The notes under the pieces are model-generated. The model had not been told where the DNA came from. It saw nothing but the letters and a program-made list of their open reading frames with translations, and made no database searches. A stretch of DNA of 64,000 bases, taken from the NCBI GenBank assembly GCA_964019335.1, contig OZ025690.1:124001-188000 (forward strand), written 5' to 3'. Made by a program: the position numbers and the translations under genes. The DNA comes from Diplonema japonicum (taxonomy: Eukaryota; Euglenozoa; Diplonemea; Diplonemida; Diplonemidae). Positions 20,232 to 30,674 of this stretch are shown piece by piece. Numbering within the stretch: the stretch's first letter is position 1; each line of letters begins with the position of its first letter.

Positions 20232-20394
20232 TTAAATAAATAGAGGGTGTTTCTTCTTTATTTTTTTTTCTTCTTCTTTTTCCTTTTTCCTCCCCCTGCC
20301 CCCTTCTTACTTTTTCGTTTTGGTTAAAAATTTCTCTGTTAATTTTCTGATGAGGGAAGAGGCGGTGCAATTCACTGCTTGATAGCATGCTCAT
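20232..20394 (-). CDS. Candidate two-exon micropeptide gene
   Basis: Exon 1 (20311-20394) encodes MSMLSSSELHRLFPHQKINR plus eight residues and ends at a GTAAGA donor. A 55-nt purine-rich intron (20256-20310) ends ATAAAG, and exon 2 gives KKHPLFI and a TAA, 35 residues in total. The first exon has balanced codon use unlike the surrounding homopolymers. No family recognised. The acceptor is a guess. Confidence 0.3.
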
Positions 20395-20692
20395 ATTGTT
20401 GGGGTTTTTTTCCTCCCCTTTTTTTCTTCTTCTGATTTTACATTATTTTTTATTTCTTCTTTCCCCCTATCCTTTTTGTTTAACTGGGGTAACGTTTTTT
20501 CTTTTTTTTTTTCTTTTTGTTGCAATCGTTTTGTATTAAATTAAATCATCATTAGAAAAAGTAAGTATTCTCATCACCGTTCTCGCTTTTTTATTGTTCA
20601 AACTTGGTCCCTTTTTCTTTTTTTTATACGAGAAGTGCATACCAAAAGGACTTCTCAGAGAAAAAAAAATAAAGGCTAAACTATAACTTATC

Positions 20693-22057
20693 TCAGTTCT
20701 TGATCTCAGCCATGGCCTCGTCGTAGGTCTTCATCACGATGTCCAGGCAGGTGCGCACCTCCTCCTGGGTGATCGTCAGAGGGGGGGAGAACCTGTGTTT
20801 GTGGTTAATCTTTTCGTGATATAAAACAAACCTGACAATGTGCCCGTGGGTGGGCTTTGCGAGGACACCCTGCTGCGCCATCTTGATGCACCAGTTGTAG
20901 GCGAACTTCCCACCGTCCAGCTCGGGGTCCACCTCAACAGCGTTCAGAAGACCCTTACCGCGCACCACGACGTTCTTGGTCGTGCCCCACTCATTGAGGA
21001 TGGACCTCCACTCCTCCCCGAGGGTGAAGGAGTTCTCCACCATCTTCTCGTCCACAAGGACAGAGAGGGACTCGATCGCCACGGCGGCCGCAACAGGGGA
21101 CCCACCGAAGGTGCTGCCGTGGGTTCCCGGAGTGAAGACGCTCATCACGGGGTTGTCAGCGAGGACACCAGACACCGGGTACAGCCCCCCAGAGAGTGCC
21201 TTCCCCACCACGATCACGTCCGGCTTGATCTCAGCGTAGTCGCTGCAGAAGAGCTTTCCTGTCCTCCCGAACCCGGTCTGCACCTCGTCGCTCATGAGGA
21301 GAACGTTGTGCTTCTTGCACAGGTCGTACGCCCCCTTCAGGTACCCTTCGTCAGGAACGTTCACCCCCGCCTCTCCCTGGATCGGTTCCACAAGGAACCC
21401 CGCCACCTTGTCCCCGACCTCCTCGAACACAGCCTCCAGCTCCTCCAAGCTGTTGTACGAGATAATCTTGAACCCCGGAGTGAAGGGACCGTAGTCCGCG
21501 TAGGCGTCAGGGTCCGTCGAGAACCCGATCACTGTCGTGGTTCTTCCGTGGAAGTTCTCAGCGCACACCACGATGATCGCCTCGTCCTTGGGGATCCCCT
21601 TCACCCTGTAGCCCCACTTCCTTGCCATCTTGATCGCTGCCTCGATCGCCTCCACTCCACTGTTCGCGGGGAGGATGGCGTCGTAGCCAGTCATCTCGGT
21701 GATGAACTTCGCGAACTTCGGGAAGATGTCGTTGTAGTAGGCACGCGAGGACAGGCACAGGTCGTCCAGCTGGTTCTTCATCGCTGCCACGATCCTGGGG
21801 TGGTTGTGGCCCTGGTTCGTCGCGCTGTAGGCACTCAAGAAGTCCGTGTACTCTTTCCCCTCGGGGTCCCACACCTTCGTTCCCTTCGCCTTCGCGAACA
21901 CCACAGGGAGGGGTGCGTAGTTCTTCGCCGCGAAGTCCGACTCCATCTTCATCAGCTCCTGCGAACCCTGCTTGCAGTCCCCCCTCAGGCGGGCAGCCAG
22001 GTTCGGCGCGCGCTTCGCGACCTCTGCGACTCTGCTGCGTGCTGCGGTGATGGCCAT
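20693..22057 (-). CDS. OAT: Ornithine aminotransferase, copy 1
   Basis: After removing a 39-nt in-frame intron (20793-20831) the protein is 441 residues, the normal OAT length. OAT moves the delta-amino group of ornithine to 2-oxoglutarate, giving glutamate semialdehyde, using pyridoxal phosphate. Visible motifs: PANSGVEAIEAAIKMARKWG, the DEVQTGFGRTG strand with the cofactor-binding Asp, KALSGGLYPVSG with the Schiff-base Lys, and GTHGSTFGGSP. The basic, Arg/Ala-rich N-terminus fits a mitochondrial presequence. An upstream in-frame ATG near 22168 would add an unlikely Lys-rich leader that copy 2 lacks, so 22057 is chosen. The mature protein is identical to copy 2. Confidence 0.96.
   Translation of the reverse strand: MAITAARSRVAEVAKRAPNLAARLRGDCKQGSQELMKMESDFAAKNYAPLPVVFAKAKGTKVWDPEGKEYTDFLSAYSATNQGHNHPRIVAAMKNQLDDLCLSSRAYYNDIFPKFAKFITEMTGYDAILPANSGVEAIEAAIKMARKWGYRVKGIPKDEAIIVVCAENFHGRTTTVIGFSTDPDAYADYGPFTPGFKIISYNSLEELEAVFEEVGDKVAGFLVEPIQGEAGVNVPDEGYLKGAYDLCKKHNVLLMSDEVQTGFGRTGKLFCSDYAEIKPDVIVVGKALSGGLYPVSGVLADNPVMSVFTPGTHGSTFGGSPVAAAVAIESLSVLVDEKMVENSFTLGEEWRSILNEWGTTKNVVVRGKGLLNAVEVDPELDGGKFAYNWCIKMAQQGVLAKPTHGHIVRFVLYHEKINHKHRFSPPLTITQEEVRTCLDIVMKTYDEAMAEIKN
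20793..20831 (-). other. Intron, 39 nt, OAT copy 1
   Basis: GTTTGT donor, CACAG acceptor. It is in frame and lacks stops, so unspliced translation inserts 13 residues between HIVR and FSPP, where OAT proteins have none. Phase 2: the Arg codon is split. Confidence 0.9.
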
Positions 22058-23123
22058 GTTATTTTCTCCCCTTTTTTCCTTTTTTTCTTTCTTATTGTTC
22101 TTCCCGCCGAAGAGCCCGATGGAGAAGGGGTATTGGGCAATAGGGCAGTTGGAATGGACATGCATCACGACGGAAGCAGCTGCTGGAATACGCCAGCGAG
22201 TGTTGAAAGTATTACAACATGTGAAGATTTACAGAAACCCCCAAACGGCCATCGATAGGCACTCCTCCTGACCTTAGGAAAAGGATTTGATAAAATTCTA
22301 CGAATACGTCCCGGATTGTCAGGTAGTCTGCTCATGGTCTACAGCAAGTTCCATCGTCGTGAAGGACGCCGACTTCCTGCTAGCGTACCATCTTAGGTCT
22401 TTCAGCCACCTGAGGACGCTTCATGTATTTATTCGATTTTAGCAGCTACACTGCAGGCACAGTATGCTGCTTTCGTGGTGGAATCCTGGTGCTCTGCTCA
22501 GCCGTTTAATCGGAATGCAGGTCAATTCGCGTCACCCCTGTTTATTTACCCCTGTTTGTCAGGGCAGCTCTACTCCCACAGATGCTTCACAGTCCACCTG
22601 GGCAACTCTGGGAACTGAACCAGGGGGTTTTCTTTTTTATCGGGGTACCAAGTCTAGTCCGATTTCGCAAATGAAATACAGCATAAATAAAGGGGGGGGG
22701 GGGGTGAGGAAATGGGGGGAAATGCATAAAATACCCCCATCTACCCCCAAACCTGTTGTAGCACAACAGTTAGATTGTTATTTTTCATTTCTTCTTCCTT
22801 TGTTCCGTTAAACGAAAAGTACACGCAGAGAGGTGGTGCGAAGGTGAGTTGCAGTCAGCTGTCTTCGAGGCCATCTTTAGAATAAGTTATACGCCATCTT
22901 AAGACATGCTTCGCTACCTCCGTCTTTGGTAACCTTCTCTCTCCTGTACTTTCCGCTCATGCACGTCCAGTCTGCCAGCTAGCTTGAACCAGCTTATGAA
23001 TGGCAGTGCAACATCGTTTCTCGTTTAAAATCTTTTGTAACACCCGCTTGCCGTAAAATTATAGGTCGTTTCTTTTAAATAAATAAGGGGGAGGGGGGGG
23101 ATATTTTTTTTATTGCGTGTCGT
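22058..23123. other. Spacer between the two OAT copies, with a complex orphan segment
   Basis: 22150-22690 is unusually complex for this genome and gives coding-like pieces on both strands, e.g. minus WLKDLRWYASRKSASFTT around 22340-22410, all broken by stops; it could be a worn retroelement. Around 22860-22960 (minus) a short ATG frame starts MSGKYRREKVTKDGGSEA and reaches a pyrimidine-TAAAG site. Nothing can be named. Confidence 0.4.
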
Positions 23124-24488
23124 TCAGTTCTTAATCTCAGCCATGGCCTCGTCGTAGGTCTTCATCACGATGTCCAAGCAGGTGCGCACCTCCTCCTGGG
23201 TGATCGTCAGAGGGGGGGAGAACCTGTGGTTGTGGTTAATCTTTTCGTGATATAAAACAAACCTGACAATGTGCCCGTGGGTGGGCTTTGCGAGGACACC
23301 CTGCTGCGCCATCTTGATGCACCAGTTGTAGGCGAACTTCCCACCGTCCAGCTCGGGGTCCACCTCAACAGCGTTCAGAAGACCCTTACCGCGCACCACG
23401 ACGTTCTTGGTCGTGCCCCACTCATTGAGGATGGACCTCCACTCCTCCCCGAGGGTGAAGGAGTTCTCCACCATCTTCTCGTCCACAAGGACAGAGAGGG
23501 ACTCGATCGCCACGGCGGCCGCAACAGGGGACCCACCGAAGGTGCTGCCGTGGGTTCCCGGAGTGAAGACGCTCATCACGGGGTTGTCAGCGAGGACACC
23601 AGACACCGGGTACAGCCCCCCAGAGAGTGCCTTCCCCACCACGATCACGTCCGGCTTGATCTCAGCGTAGTCGCTGCAGAAGAGCTTTCCTGTCCTCCCG
23701 AACCCGGTCTGCACCTCGTCGCTCATGAGGAGAACGTTGTGCTTCTTGCACAGGTCGTACGCCCCCTTCAGGTACCCTTCGTCAGGAACGTTCACCCCCG
23801 CCTCTCCCTGGATCGGTTCCACAAGGAACCCCGCCACCTTGTCCCCGACCTCCTCGAACACAGCCTCCAGCTCCTCCAAGCTGTTGTACGAGATAATCTT
23901 GAACCCCGGAGTGAAGGGACCGTAGTCCGCGTAGGCGTCAGGGTCCGTCGAGAACCCGATCACTGTCGTGGTTCTTCCGTGGAAGTTCTCAGCGCACACC
24001 ACGATGATCGCCTCGTCCTTGGGGATCCCCTTCACCCTGTAGCCCCACTTCCTTGCCATCTTGATCGCTGCCTCGATCGCCTCCACTCCACTGTTCGCGG
24101 GGAGGATGGCGTCGTAGCCAGTCATCTCGGTGATGAACTTCGCGAACTTCGGGAAGATGTCGTTGTAGTAGGCACGCGAGGACAGGCACAGGTCGTCCAG
24201 CTGGTTCTTCATCGCTGCCACGATCCTGGGGTGGTTGTGGCCCTGGTTCGTCGCGCTGTAGGCACTCAAGAAGTCCGTGTACTCTTTCCCCTCGGGGTCC
24301 CACACCTTCGTTCCCTTCGCCTTCGCGAACACCACAGGGAGGGGTGCGTAGTTCTTCGCCGCGAAGTCCGACTCCATCTTCATCAGCTCCTGCGAACCCT
24401 GCTTGCAGTCCCCCCTCAGGCGGGCAGCCAGGTTCGGCGCGCGCTTCGCGACCTCTGCGACTCTGCTGCGTGCTGCGGTGATGGCCAT
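23124..24488 (-). CDS. OAT: Ornithine aminotransferase, copy 2
   Basis: Same 441-residue protein as the copy at 20693. By eye the two genes differ at three bases: two silent changes near the 3' end and one inside the 39-nt intron (23224-23262). All catalytic motifs are intact. The flanks are unrelated: similarity begins about at the stop codon and ends a few bases beyond the ATG. Upstream on the coding strand CCACAG is followed within 20 bases by the ATG, a good spliced-leader or intron acceptor, whereas copy 1 has a purine-rich leader. The copies may therefore be expressed differently while making the same enzyme. Confidence 0.96.
   Translation of the reverse strand: MAITAARSRVAEVAKRAPNLAARLRGDCKQGSQELMKMESDFAAKNYAPLPVVFAKAKGTKVWDPEGKEYTDFLSAYSATNQGHNHPRIVAAMKNQLDDLCLSSRAYYNDIFPKFAKFITEMTGYDAILPANSGVEAIEAAIKMARKWGYRVKGIPKDEAIIVVCAENFHGRTTTVIGFSTDPDAYADYGPFTPGFKIISYNSLEELEAVFEEVGDKVAGFLVEPIQGEAGVNVPDEGYLKGAYDLCKKHNVLLMSDEVQTGFGRTGKLFCSDYAEIKPDVIVVGKALSGGLYPVSGVLADNPVMSVFTPGTHGSTFGGSPVAAAVAIESLSVLVDEKMVENSFTLGEEWRSILNEWGTTKNVVVRGKGLLNAVEVDPELDGGKFAYNWCIKMAQQGVLAKPTHGHIVRFVLYHEKINHNHRFSPPLTITQEEVRTCLDIVMKTYDEAMAEIKN
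23224..23262 (-). other. Intron, 39 nt, OAT copy 2
   Basis: Same position and length as in copy 1, one base different, GT-AG. Confidence 0.9.
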
Positions 24489-24711
24489 GTTTAGTTGCTA
24501 ATCCCTGTGGTGTGTAAAATGATGGACGGTCAAAGCAGATGATCAACTGGCAGGTGATAACAAGAACAGATGACAAGGTCGTGCACAGGCTAACATAATC
24601 TTTGAAGTAATTAAAAGGCAGCCCCCTTGCCAGCGACAGGACTCACAGAGTGGTCCGGCGGTATCAAAGGGGCTTCTGCGTGTCACTGTTCATTGCCACC
24701 TCATCTTATTT

Positions 24712-26676
24712 TCACTGCACTGCGGTCTTCTCAGCTGCGGGTTGTCGTGCTGTGGCTTCAATGGATTTACAAGCATCCCCACACTCTAAGAAGGGTGGGT
24801 AGCTTTCTCGTTCACCACACTTTATATTTTTGTGCACTCTACCACATTTACACATTATTAGAATGTCCTGGCAGCACGGAGGGCATGGTCCTGCATGGCA
24901 TGAAGTGTTGCACGGGTGGCCGCAAGGGTTGGGGACACTGCAGAGGAGGGGACAGTCGGTGCAAGGCCCGCTATGGCACTGGCGGTTGCAGAAGTGCTTG
25001 GCACAGGAAAGGGGCTTTCGGCACATGTTGCGGCAGGTGACGACGGGGACGTGGCATGGACTCAGCCAGTCGCACCAGCTATTATGGGAGGCGCACCTCT
25101 TGTTGACCATCACAGTGCATGGAGGGCAGTCTTCGAAATGGCATTTGTGGTGCGCTGGATGCCCGCATGGCCTGGGTATCCTGCACATCAACGGACACGC
25201 AGGAGGCTCCGTCCCGCAGGGGATCGGGGGTTCGATGAAAGTTGAACCACATCTGCACGACAGCTCTGTGAACCCCCCTTGCAGGCAGGGGGGGCAGCTC
25301 CCTGTGTGGCACCCAGCCTCACAACGGTGCCTTCCACAAGGTAGCTGCCTGTTGCACGGTAGCGAACAGGAATGGATGTGGCCCTTGTCAGGGCAGCACA
25401 CTGTGTTGCATGTGTGTTTCCCGCATGTTTTCTTCGCTGTGCATTTCGACATGCATGTGAACGGCAGCGTCACCGTTGCTGCTGCGGTGCTGGGCTTCTT
25501 CGCCTTTCCTCTCCCCTTCTTCCCTGTTCCAGAGAAGATGTCAAGTTCCTCCTTTTTCACGTTCTCCACGATCAGACTGACGGACGTACCGGGGGGCTTC
25601 TGCCTGTCGTCGCAACGCATTCTCACCTGCTTCCCACCGCACTTGCAGCGTATCATCGCCGGCTGCGTGCACTCACCGCATGCTCCCTCGTGGCAGGGCT
25701 TGTCGCACAGGTGGGACGAAACCCCACAGGACATCGGCTTCTTGCAGATCTGCCTGCACGTTGGGATAGGATCCGTGCACTTCACCCGTGTAGTGTCCGA
25801 GAGGGCGGCGAGAAGCGTTTTGTTGCAAGGGCACTTCGAGACTAAAGCAGGATCGCGTTCACAATCGTGGCAGTCGCCGAAGTGACAGGGAAGAGCACAC
25901 TTATGAGCACCACATTTCAGGGTCTTCCCACATAGCTCAGAACAGGAATAAGTACATGGTGTCGATGGTGTTTCAGTCTTGTCGGGGGATGCGGGGGGCG
26001 CCTTGCAAGGACGGACAGTGGACGGGATCTTTCCGCAGAAGCACGACTGTTCGAATTCTTCTTCACAAGGCGAGCAGTCACCACTGTGGCACGTGTCTTT
26101 GCAATGATGCACCCCGCATGAGAGGAGCTTGTTGCAGGTTTCTCCACAAGACCGGCCTTTGTCGGGGTCGGAACATCCAGTGTGGTAGGTGATCTTTCCG
26201 CAGAAGCAGTTTTTTGGGGGGCTTGAAAGTGTGCAAGGGGGACATGGGCCAGGGTGGCACAGCGAGCCGCAAGGGTGAGGGCAGGAGGTGCCGTTTCGCA
26301 TTCTTTCACACTTCATTCCGCACGTGTGCGGCGTGCTGTAGCCATCTCCCGCTGGTGGGTTTTTACTTTTTTTGCAAAAACAGGAATAGGTTAGTGTCGA
26401 TGGGTTTTCGGTGTACAAAGATTGGCATTTGGGGCATCTCCAAGTGCCTCCTTCAGAGCTTTGCTTCCCCCACATTTTTACACAATCTAAATGCACCACA
26501 CCATAGCACACGTCACAGCCCCAGACGGCATCTGCCGATCTGACAACTTCCACACAGACACAGCAGTCGTACTTCCCTCGTTCTAAATCTCTGCTCATTC
26601 TTTCCTTCAGTCCTAACCCATCTTCCATTGCTTCTTCTTCTTTCTGTTTTCGTAAGTGCGGTGGGATAAATGCCAT
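24712..26676 (-). CDS. NF-X1-type zinc-finger protein (NFX1/NFXL1 family)
   Basis: 654 residues. A RING/PHD-like Cys cluster lies at 38-84 (CCVCVEVV; CDVC; HLDC; WRCPKC), the E3-like finger of this family. It is followed by about nine NF-X1 fingers of the form CGxHxCxxxCHxGxCxxC, e.g. CGSLCHPGPCPPC, CGAHKCALPCHFGDC, CGRHRCEAGCHTGSCPPC and CGHPCNTSCHAGPCPPC. NFX1 relatives are nuclear transcription regulators or ubiquitin ligases. The R3H domain of human NFX1 is missing. A mid-protein Lys-rich break (KKGRGKAKK) separates the first fingers from the rest. The start is supported by the conserved FIPPHLR opening and the A-rich leader. Confidence 0.9.
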   Translation of the reverse strand: MAFIPPHLRKQKEEEAMEDGLGLKERMSRDLERGKYDCCVCVEVVRSADAVWGCDVCYGVVHLDCVKMWGKQSSEGGTWRCPKCQSLYTENPSTLTYSCFCKKSKNPPAGDGYSTPHTCGMKCERMRNGTSCPHPCGSLCHPGPCPPCTLSSPPKNCFCGKITYHTGCSDPDKGRSCGETCNKLLSCGVHHCKDTCHSGDCSPCEEEFEQSCFCGKIPSTVRPCKAPPASPDKTETPSTPCTYSCSELCGKTLKCGAHKCALPCHFGDCHDCERDPALVSKCPCNKTLLAALSDTTRVKCTDPIPTCRQICKKPMSCGVSSHLCDKPCHEGACGECTQPAMIRCKCGGKQVRMRCDDRQKPPGTSVSLIVENVKKEELDIFSGTGKKGRGKAKKPSTAAATVTLPFTCMSKCTAKKTCGKHTCNTVCCPDKGHIHSCSLPCNRQLPCGRHRCEAGCHTGSCPPCLQGGFTELSCRCGSTFIEPPIPCGTEPPACPLMCRIPRPCGHPAHHKCHFEDCPPCTVMVNKRCASHNSWCDWLSPCHVPVVTCRNMCRKPLSCAKHFCNRQCHSGPCTDCPLLCSVPNPCGHPCNTSCHAGPCPPCCQDILIMCKCGRVHKNIKCGERESYPPFLECGDACKSIEATARQPAAEKTAVQ

Positions 26677-27742
26677 GTTTGGTTTTTTTTTTTTCTTTTT
26701 TTTTTTCCTTCTCTTTCAGGGTATGGCGGGGGGGGGGGGGGGGGTGACCTAATTTTTTTTTGAACTGCTTAGTTGAGAAAAAGAAATCAAGGGAGGGGAA
26801 GATTCTCTTTTTTAAAAAAAAGGGGGTATGAAAGGGGATGGAAAAAAAAAATAAAATAAAACAAAACAGAAAATAATATCCCTGATCTGGAGAAGTTGTT
26901 TTCTATTGTCCCCCCCCCCCCCCCCGGGGCTAACACGTTTCCTTAAGTATCTGAAAAATAAGGAAACAGATACGGATACGGAAATGTTTCCCCGTTTCTT
27001 GCCAACATTGCCCTGGGGGGGGGGGGGGGGGCTGAAACAGTCTTACCTCCGATTATTCCTTGAAACACATGACACTGCACAGCTAGTGGTGACGCCTTTA
27101 CGGGATTTGATTTTTTTTTTTTTTTTTTTCAATCATCAAAAGGATTGGCAGCATTCTCATTTTCTTTTTTTTTGTTTTGACTGTTCAAAAAACCTTTGTA
27201 CATCTTCCGTGTTTTTGGGTGGTGCCTTCCTGCCTTCCTTTGGTTGTCGGGAGTCCTTTTTGTTGGGCGCCAAAAAATTCTCAATCCATTTCTTTCATCA
27301 CTTTTAGCTGGCAACGGTGCCATATTTTTTTTTTTTTTTTTTTTTTGCCCTTCTCGGCGGGAAAAAAAAAAGGGGGAAAAAGAAGGGGAGGACGAAAATT
27401 AGATAGAGTGTTTTCCTTCCCCCCTACCTTTTCCCCCAATGTAGAAAGAAACAAGGGAAAAAAAAAAATTATTTGTGACCTATGTTTTTTTCTGTTGTTT
27501 TCACACGAGTAAAAAAAAAGGGGGGGGGAGGGTAAATTAGAAACCTTTTTTTTTTTGCTCAGCACAAAGTCGCATAAGGTACGTAAAATAAATATAAAAA
27601 AAAAAGAAAAAACCAATGTTTTGAAAAAAACTACTTCCAATTCTTTTCAACAAACACAAAAAAAGAGGGACATCCTTAGTGGGACCGCCCGTGGGGGGTG
27701 TGCTAATATTCCTTTAGTTCTTTCTTTTCCTTTTCCTTTTCC

Positions 27743-27773
<31 letters not shown>

Positions 27774-28459
27774 GTTGGTCACATTATTGTCACATTCTCA
27801 TCTTTCCTCTTCCGTTCTGTTCAGGGAAAAATGGGGGAAGAACAGACTGGGGCGGTAACTGTGCCCGGGTGGTTTGCAGCTCGCATAATGCGCACGGCTC
27901 ACCAAGAAGAAAAGGGAATATAAAAAAGAATTCTCGCCAGAGTGCTTTTGGCACGCCATCGGAGTGAGAAGCACGCGCAAAACTTTCATTCTGCGAAGTT
28001 GCTTTGTGCCAGTAGTGACAGGCAGGCGAAAACCCACCCGAAGCTTTCCCCCCCCCCTTTTTTTTACATAATCGTTTTCAAAGGGTTAAGAACGGACACA
28101 TAAAAAGAAAGGGGAAAAAACGACGCCCCCACTTTGAGGACCACCCTTGACACAAAAAAAAAAGAAGAAAAACGCAAAATAAAACGAACCCGGGAACCCT
28201 ATAATCTTTTTTTTTTTTCTTTCTTCGCCCCCTTTTTCATCATTTCTCGATTTTTTTCCAGGGGACTTCAAAAAAAAAAAGTTAAGAGTTCTTTCCCTTT
28301 TTTTTTTTTTTTTTTGTGTGTCGTGTATACCTAAACCACCCCCCCCCCCCCCCCCGGAGAGAGAGAAAGAAAAAGAAAGGGAAAATTGAGAAAAAGGAGC
28401 CTCCTGTTTTGGAACGCCCGTCCTTGTCTCTACGTATCTACCGCTTTTCCCCTTTGGGT
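26677..28459. repeat. Homopolymer-rich spacer
   Basis: A, T, G and C runs. Two minus-strand islands look partly coding: 27185-26920 (ATG MRMLPILLMIE after an A-rich leader, then VQCHVFQGIIGG and a GTAAGA donor) and the candidate at 27798-27989. Neither could be matched to a family. Confidence 0.45.
27798..27989 (-). CDS. Candidate small protein, unknown
   Basis: 63-residue frame from ATG (MKVLRVLLTPMACQKHSGEN at the start) in a GC-balanced island. It may contain splice sites: GTGAGC inside and CCCTGAACAG near the end. No family recognised; could be noncoding. Confidence 0.22.
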   Translation of the reverse strand: MKVLRVLLTPMACQKHSGENSFLYSLFFLVSRAHYASCKPPGHSYRPSLFFPHFSLNRTEEER

Positions 28460-28746
28460 CTATTTATGTTCTGCCCGAGTCGTGTCTTCTTTTGAGATGG
28501 GGCGTCGCTTCTTCCGTTCCCTGCATGCCGCCTTCAGCTTCATGATCAGAGCTTTGATCCTGCGAGCCCTATCTTTCACCAGACCTCCCAAAGACTTGCC
28601 GGTCGTCCATTCGAAATCCAGTAAAAAAAAAGACAGCTAGAAAGGCAGATAAAAAAAACTTTTTTTGCAGGAATACAACCGCCCCCCCCCAACTCTTAAA
28701 GTGTGCTGTAGCACACCCTTCGCGTTTTGGTGTTAACCTTGCCAAT

Positions 28747-28749
<3 letters not shown>
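28460..28749 (-). CDS. Candidate two-exon basic micropeptide gene
   Basis: Exon 1 (28738-28749) is ATG ATT GGC AAG directly behind a long A tract. A 101-nt intron (28637-28737) starts GTTAAC and ends CTTTCTAG. Exon 2 (28460-28636) encodes about 58 residues, including FEWTTGKSLGGLVKDRARRI and a Lys/Arg-rich tail (CRERKKRRPISKED), to a TAG. The join is in phase. Total 62 residues. No family recognised; the size and charge would suit a small mitochondrial or RNA-bound protein. Confidence 0.45.
28637..28737 (-). other. Putative intron, 101 nt, with hairpin
   Basis: GTTAAC donor, CTAG acceptor. Contains GTGTGCTACAGCACAC, a perfect 7-bp stem, and a G run. Confidence 0.45.
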
Positions 28750-28787
<38 letters not shown>

Positions 28788-29323
28788 AAGGCTACAAAAT
28801 CATGTTACAGTGCACAGAATTTTTTTTTTCTTTTTTTTTTTTTTATTTTAAATATTCAGATCGTTAAGAATATCAGCCGTCAACACAGTCTGCTGCGCCC
28901 CGTGAGTGTAAGCTTTATAATGGTGATTATTTCAGACGTGTGTCGTGCCGTAAAAAAAACCCTTTTTTTCTTTTTTTTGGGGGGGGGTCACAACAATCAC
29001 TAAACGGGTAAAGATAGAAGAGGAACTGGCCGTTGACTGTACGTGCCGGAAGGTAGAAACCAAGAAAGTTAAGTTTCTAACGTAAAAAACACGCTGCAAA
29101 AAAAAAAAAACCGTTCCTCCCCCCCCTTTTTTTTGTTTTGTTTTCTTTTTGGGGGGAGGGGACGAAGAAGGCCTTTCCTTTTTTTTTGTTATGGTATGCT
29201 GTTGATCACGCAATTTTAAAAAAAAAAATCCACAATAAAAAAAAAAACCTTTCCTCGCCCCCACATCCCCCCCCCCCCTTTTTTTTCTTTGGAGAATTAA
29301 TATTGAACCCCCGAAAATACAAC

Positions 29324-29354
<31 letters not shown>
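28750..29354. repeat. Homopolymer-rich spacer with repeated motif
   Basis: Mostly T, A and C runs. Holds one copy of a 32-base motif (29018-29049) that recurs at 57191-57222, within a minus-strand frame reading FRHVQSTASSS. Confidence 0.55.
29018..29049. repeat. Dispersed 32-base motif, copy 1
   Basis: Identical to 57191-57222 except two adjacent central bases. Begins AAGAGGAACTGGCCGTTG on the plus strand. Confidence 0.7.
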
Positions 29355-29355
<1 letters not shown>

Positions 29356-30674
29356 CACCCGATGTTACGTCTCTTACTGGAAGGGTATGGGTCCTCATCA
29401 AGCTCCTCGGGTGCTGTGTAACAAGCTTTTTCGGTCGAATCCCAAGCGGTGATGGGCTTGTCACGAAGTGCCATACACCGGTAGTGCCTGCACACGACCC
29501 AAGGGTGGAGCAAGGCGTCCTTCGCACATAAACGATCTTCCGGCTCGTGAGCCAACGTGTTCGTCAGGAAATCCTTCGCCTGCGCGGACAACGGCGCGTC
29601 CAGATCATTGTCAGGCGGGAAAAACAATTTGGTGGCACCCGTTTGCGTGTCGACCATTTTGTTCTTCATGCTGTCCAACCCATCCGTTAAGTTACCCATG
29701 AAAGGATGCTGCCTACACAGTAAAATATACAGAACCACCCCGAGGCTGAAAATATCAACTTTTGGCAGCTGTTCGAAATTTATCGATCGCGACCCCGTGT
29801 CATCCCCCAAGGCAATGTTAATCGTTTCCAAAGCAAGGAACAAACTTGTACCAACAGGCGTAGCAACCGGTTGGTTAGGACCATCATTGCATCCTGGAAT
29901 ATCACCATACCGCCCGCCAAGGAGCCCTGGCGCGCAGAATCGAGACGACCCGAAATCGACGAGTTTAACAATGAACCGATCACCGTTTGTACCTAAAGGA
30001 AGCGTGTGGGATTCGTTTAAAATCCCGGTTGCCTTGCATTCGGTCCTGTCGTGAACCGCTTTTGGAGGCTCGATGGGACCCTGCTTCGCGGCTATTAAAA
30101 TATTTTCCGGTTTGATATCCCTATGAACAATCTGCTTCTCGGTGTGGAGGTATTTCAATGCATTCAGAACATGGGCTCCTATCTCAGATGCGTCGCGTTC
30201 CGTCACAGCGTTCGTAGCGGCGTACTGTTGTAGTGATGTTCCTCTCACGAGCTCGATGACCATGTAAATGTGGTTTTTGGTGTTGAATAAGTCGTGGAGC
30301 TTTACGCAGCCTTCGTGTGAAATTTCGGATAGAACCTCGATTTCCGTTAGTAGAGCTTTCCATTCCACGCAGTTTGCTAGGTTTCTCTCTGTACCAGGTT
30401 TGGTGACTTCTTTCAGAGCGTGGCGTTGGCCTGACTGTAGGTGTTCAACTCGGTATACCACTCCGCATGCGCCTTGGCCCAGTTTTCTTAGTCTTTTGTA
30501 TGTGTCGCCCGGGTTGCGCTCGCCGAGCAGTGCTTTGTGTTTCCCCACGAAGGCTGCGATGAAGTCGCAGAGTGCCGTCTGTTCCTTCATCTTCAGAGCC
30601 GCTTCCGGGGTGAGATCTTCTTCGGGCGGTGGTGTGTTGTGGTTTACCTTGTTGCACATCCCCAGGAACGACAT
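29355..30674 (-). CDS. Serine/threonine protein kinase
   Basis: 439 residues, kinase domain about 64-395. GQGACGVVYRVEHL is the Gly loop, HALKEV holds the ATP-anchoring Lys, HRDIKPENIL the catalytic loop, VDFGSSRF the metal Asp, GTSLFLALE takes the APE position, and FSLGVVLYILLCRQHPF resembles CAMK-like kinases. All catalytic residues are present. Between the catalytic loop and DFG there is a 40-residue insert, and the activation segment is also long. No regulatory domain is attached. Twenty-four A residues precede the ATG. Substrate unknown. Confidence 0.9.

Noticed and set aside
22058-22168. 37-residue N-terminal extension of OAT copy 1
   Set aside because: Copy 2 has no matching sequence upstream of its ATG, and the extension is a Lys-rich leader region.
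20840-22258. Long plus-strand frame opposite OAT copy 1 (and the equal one at 23271-24494)
   Set aside because: It is the antisense shadow of a GC-rich, codon-biased gene; it has no family features and repeats identically because the sense genes are identical.
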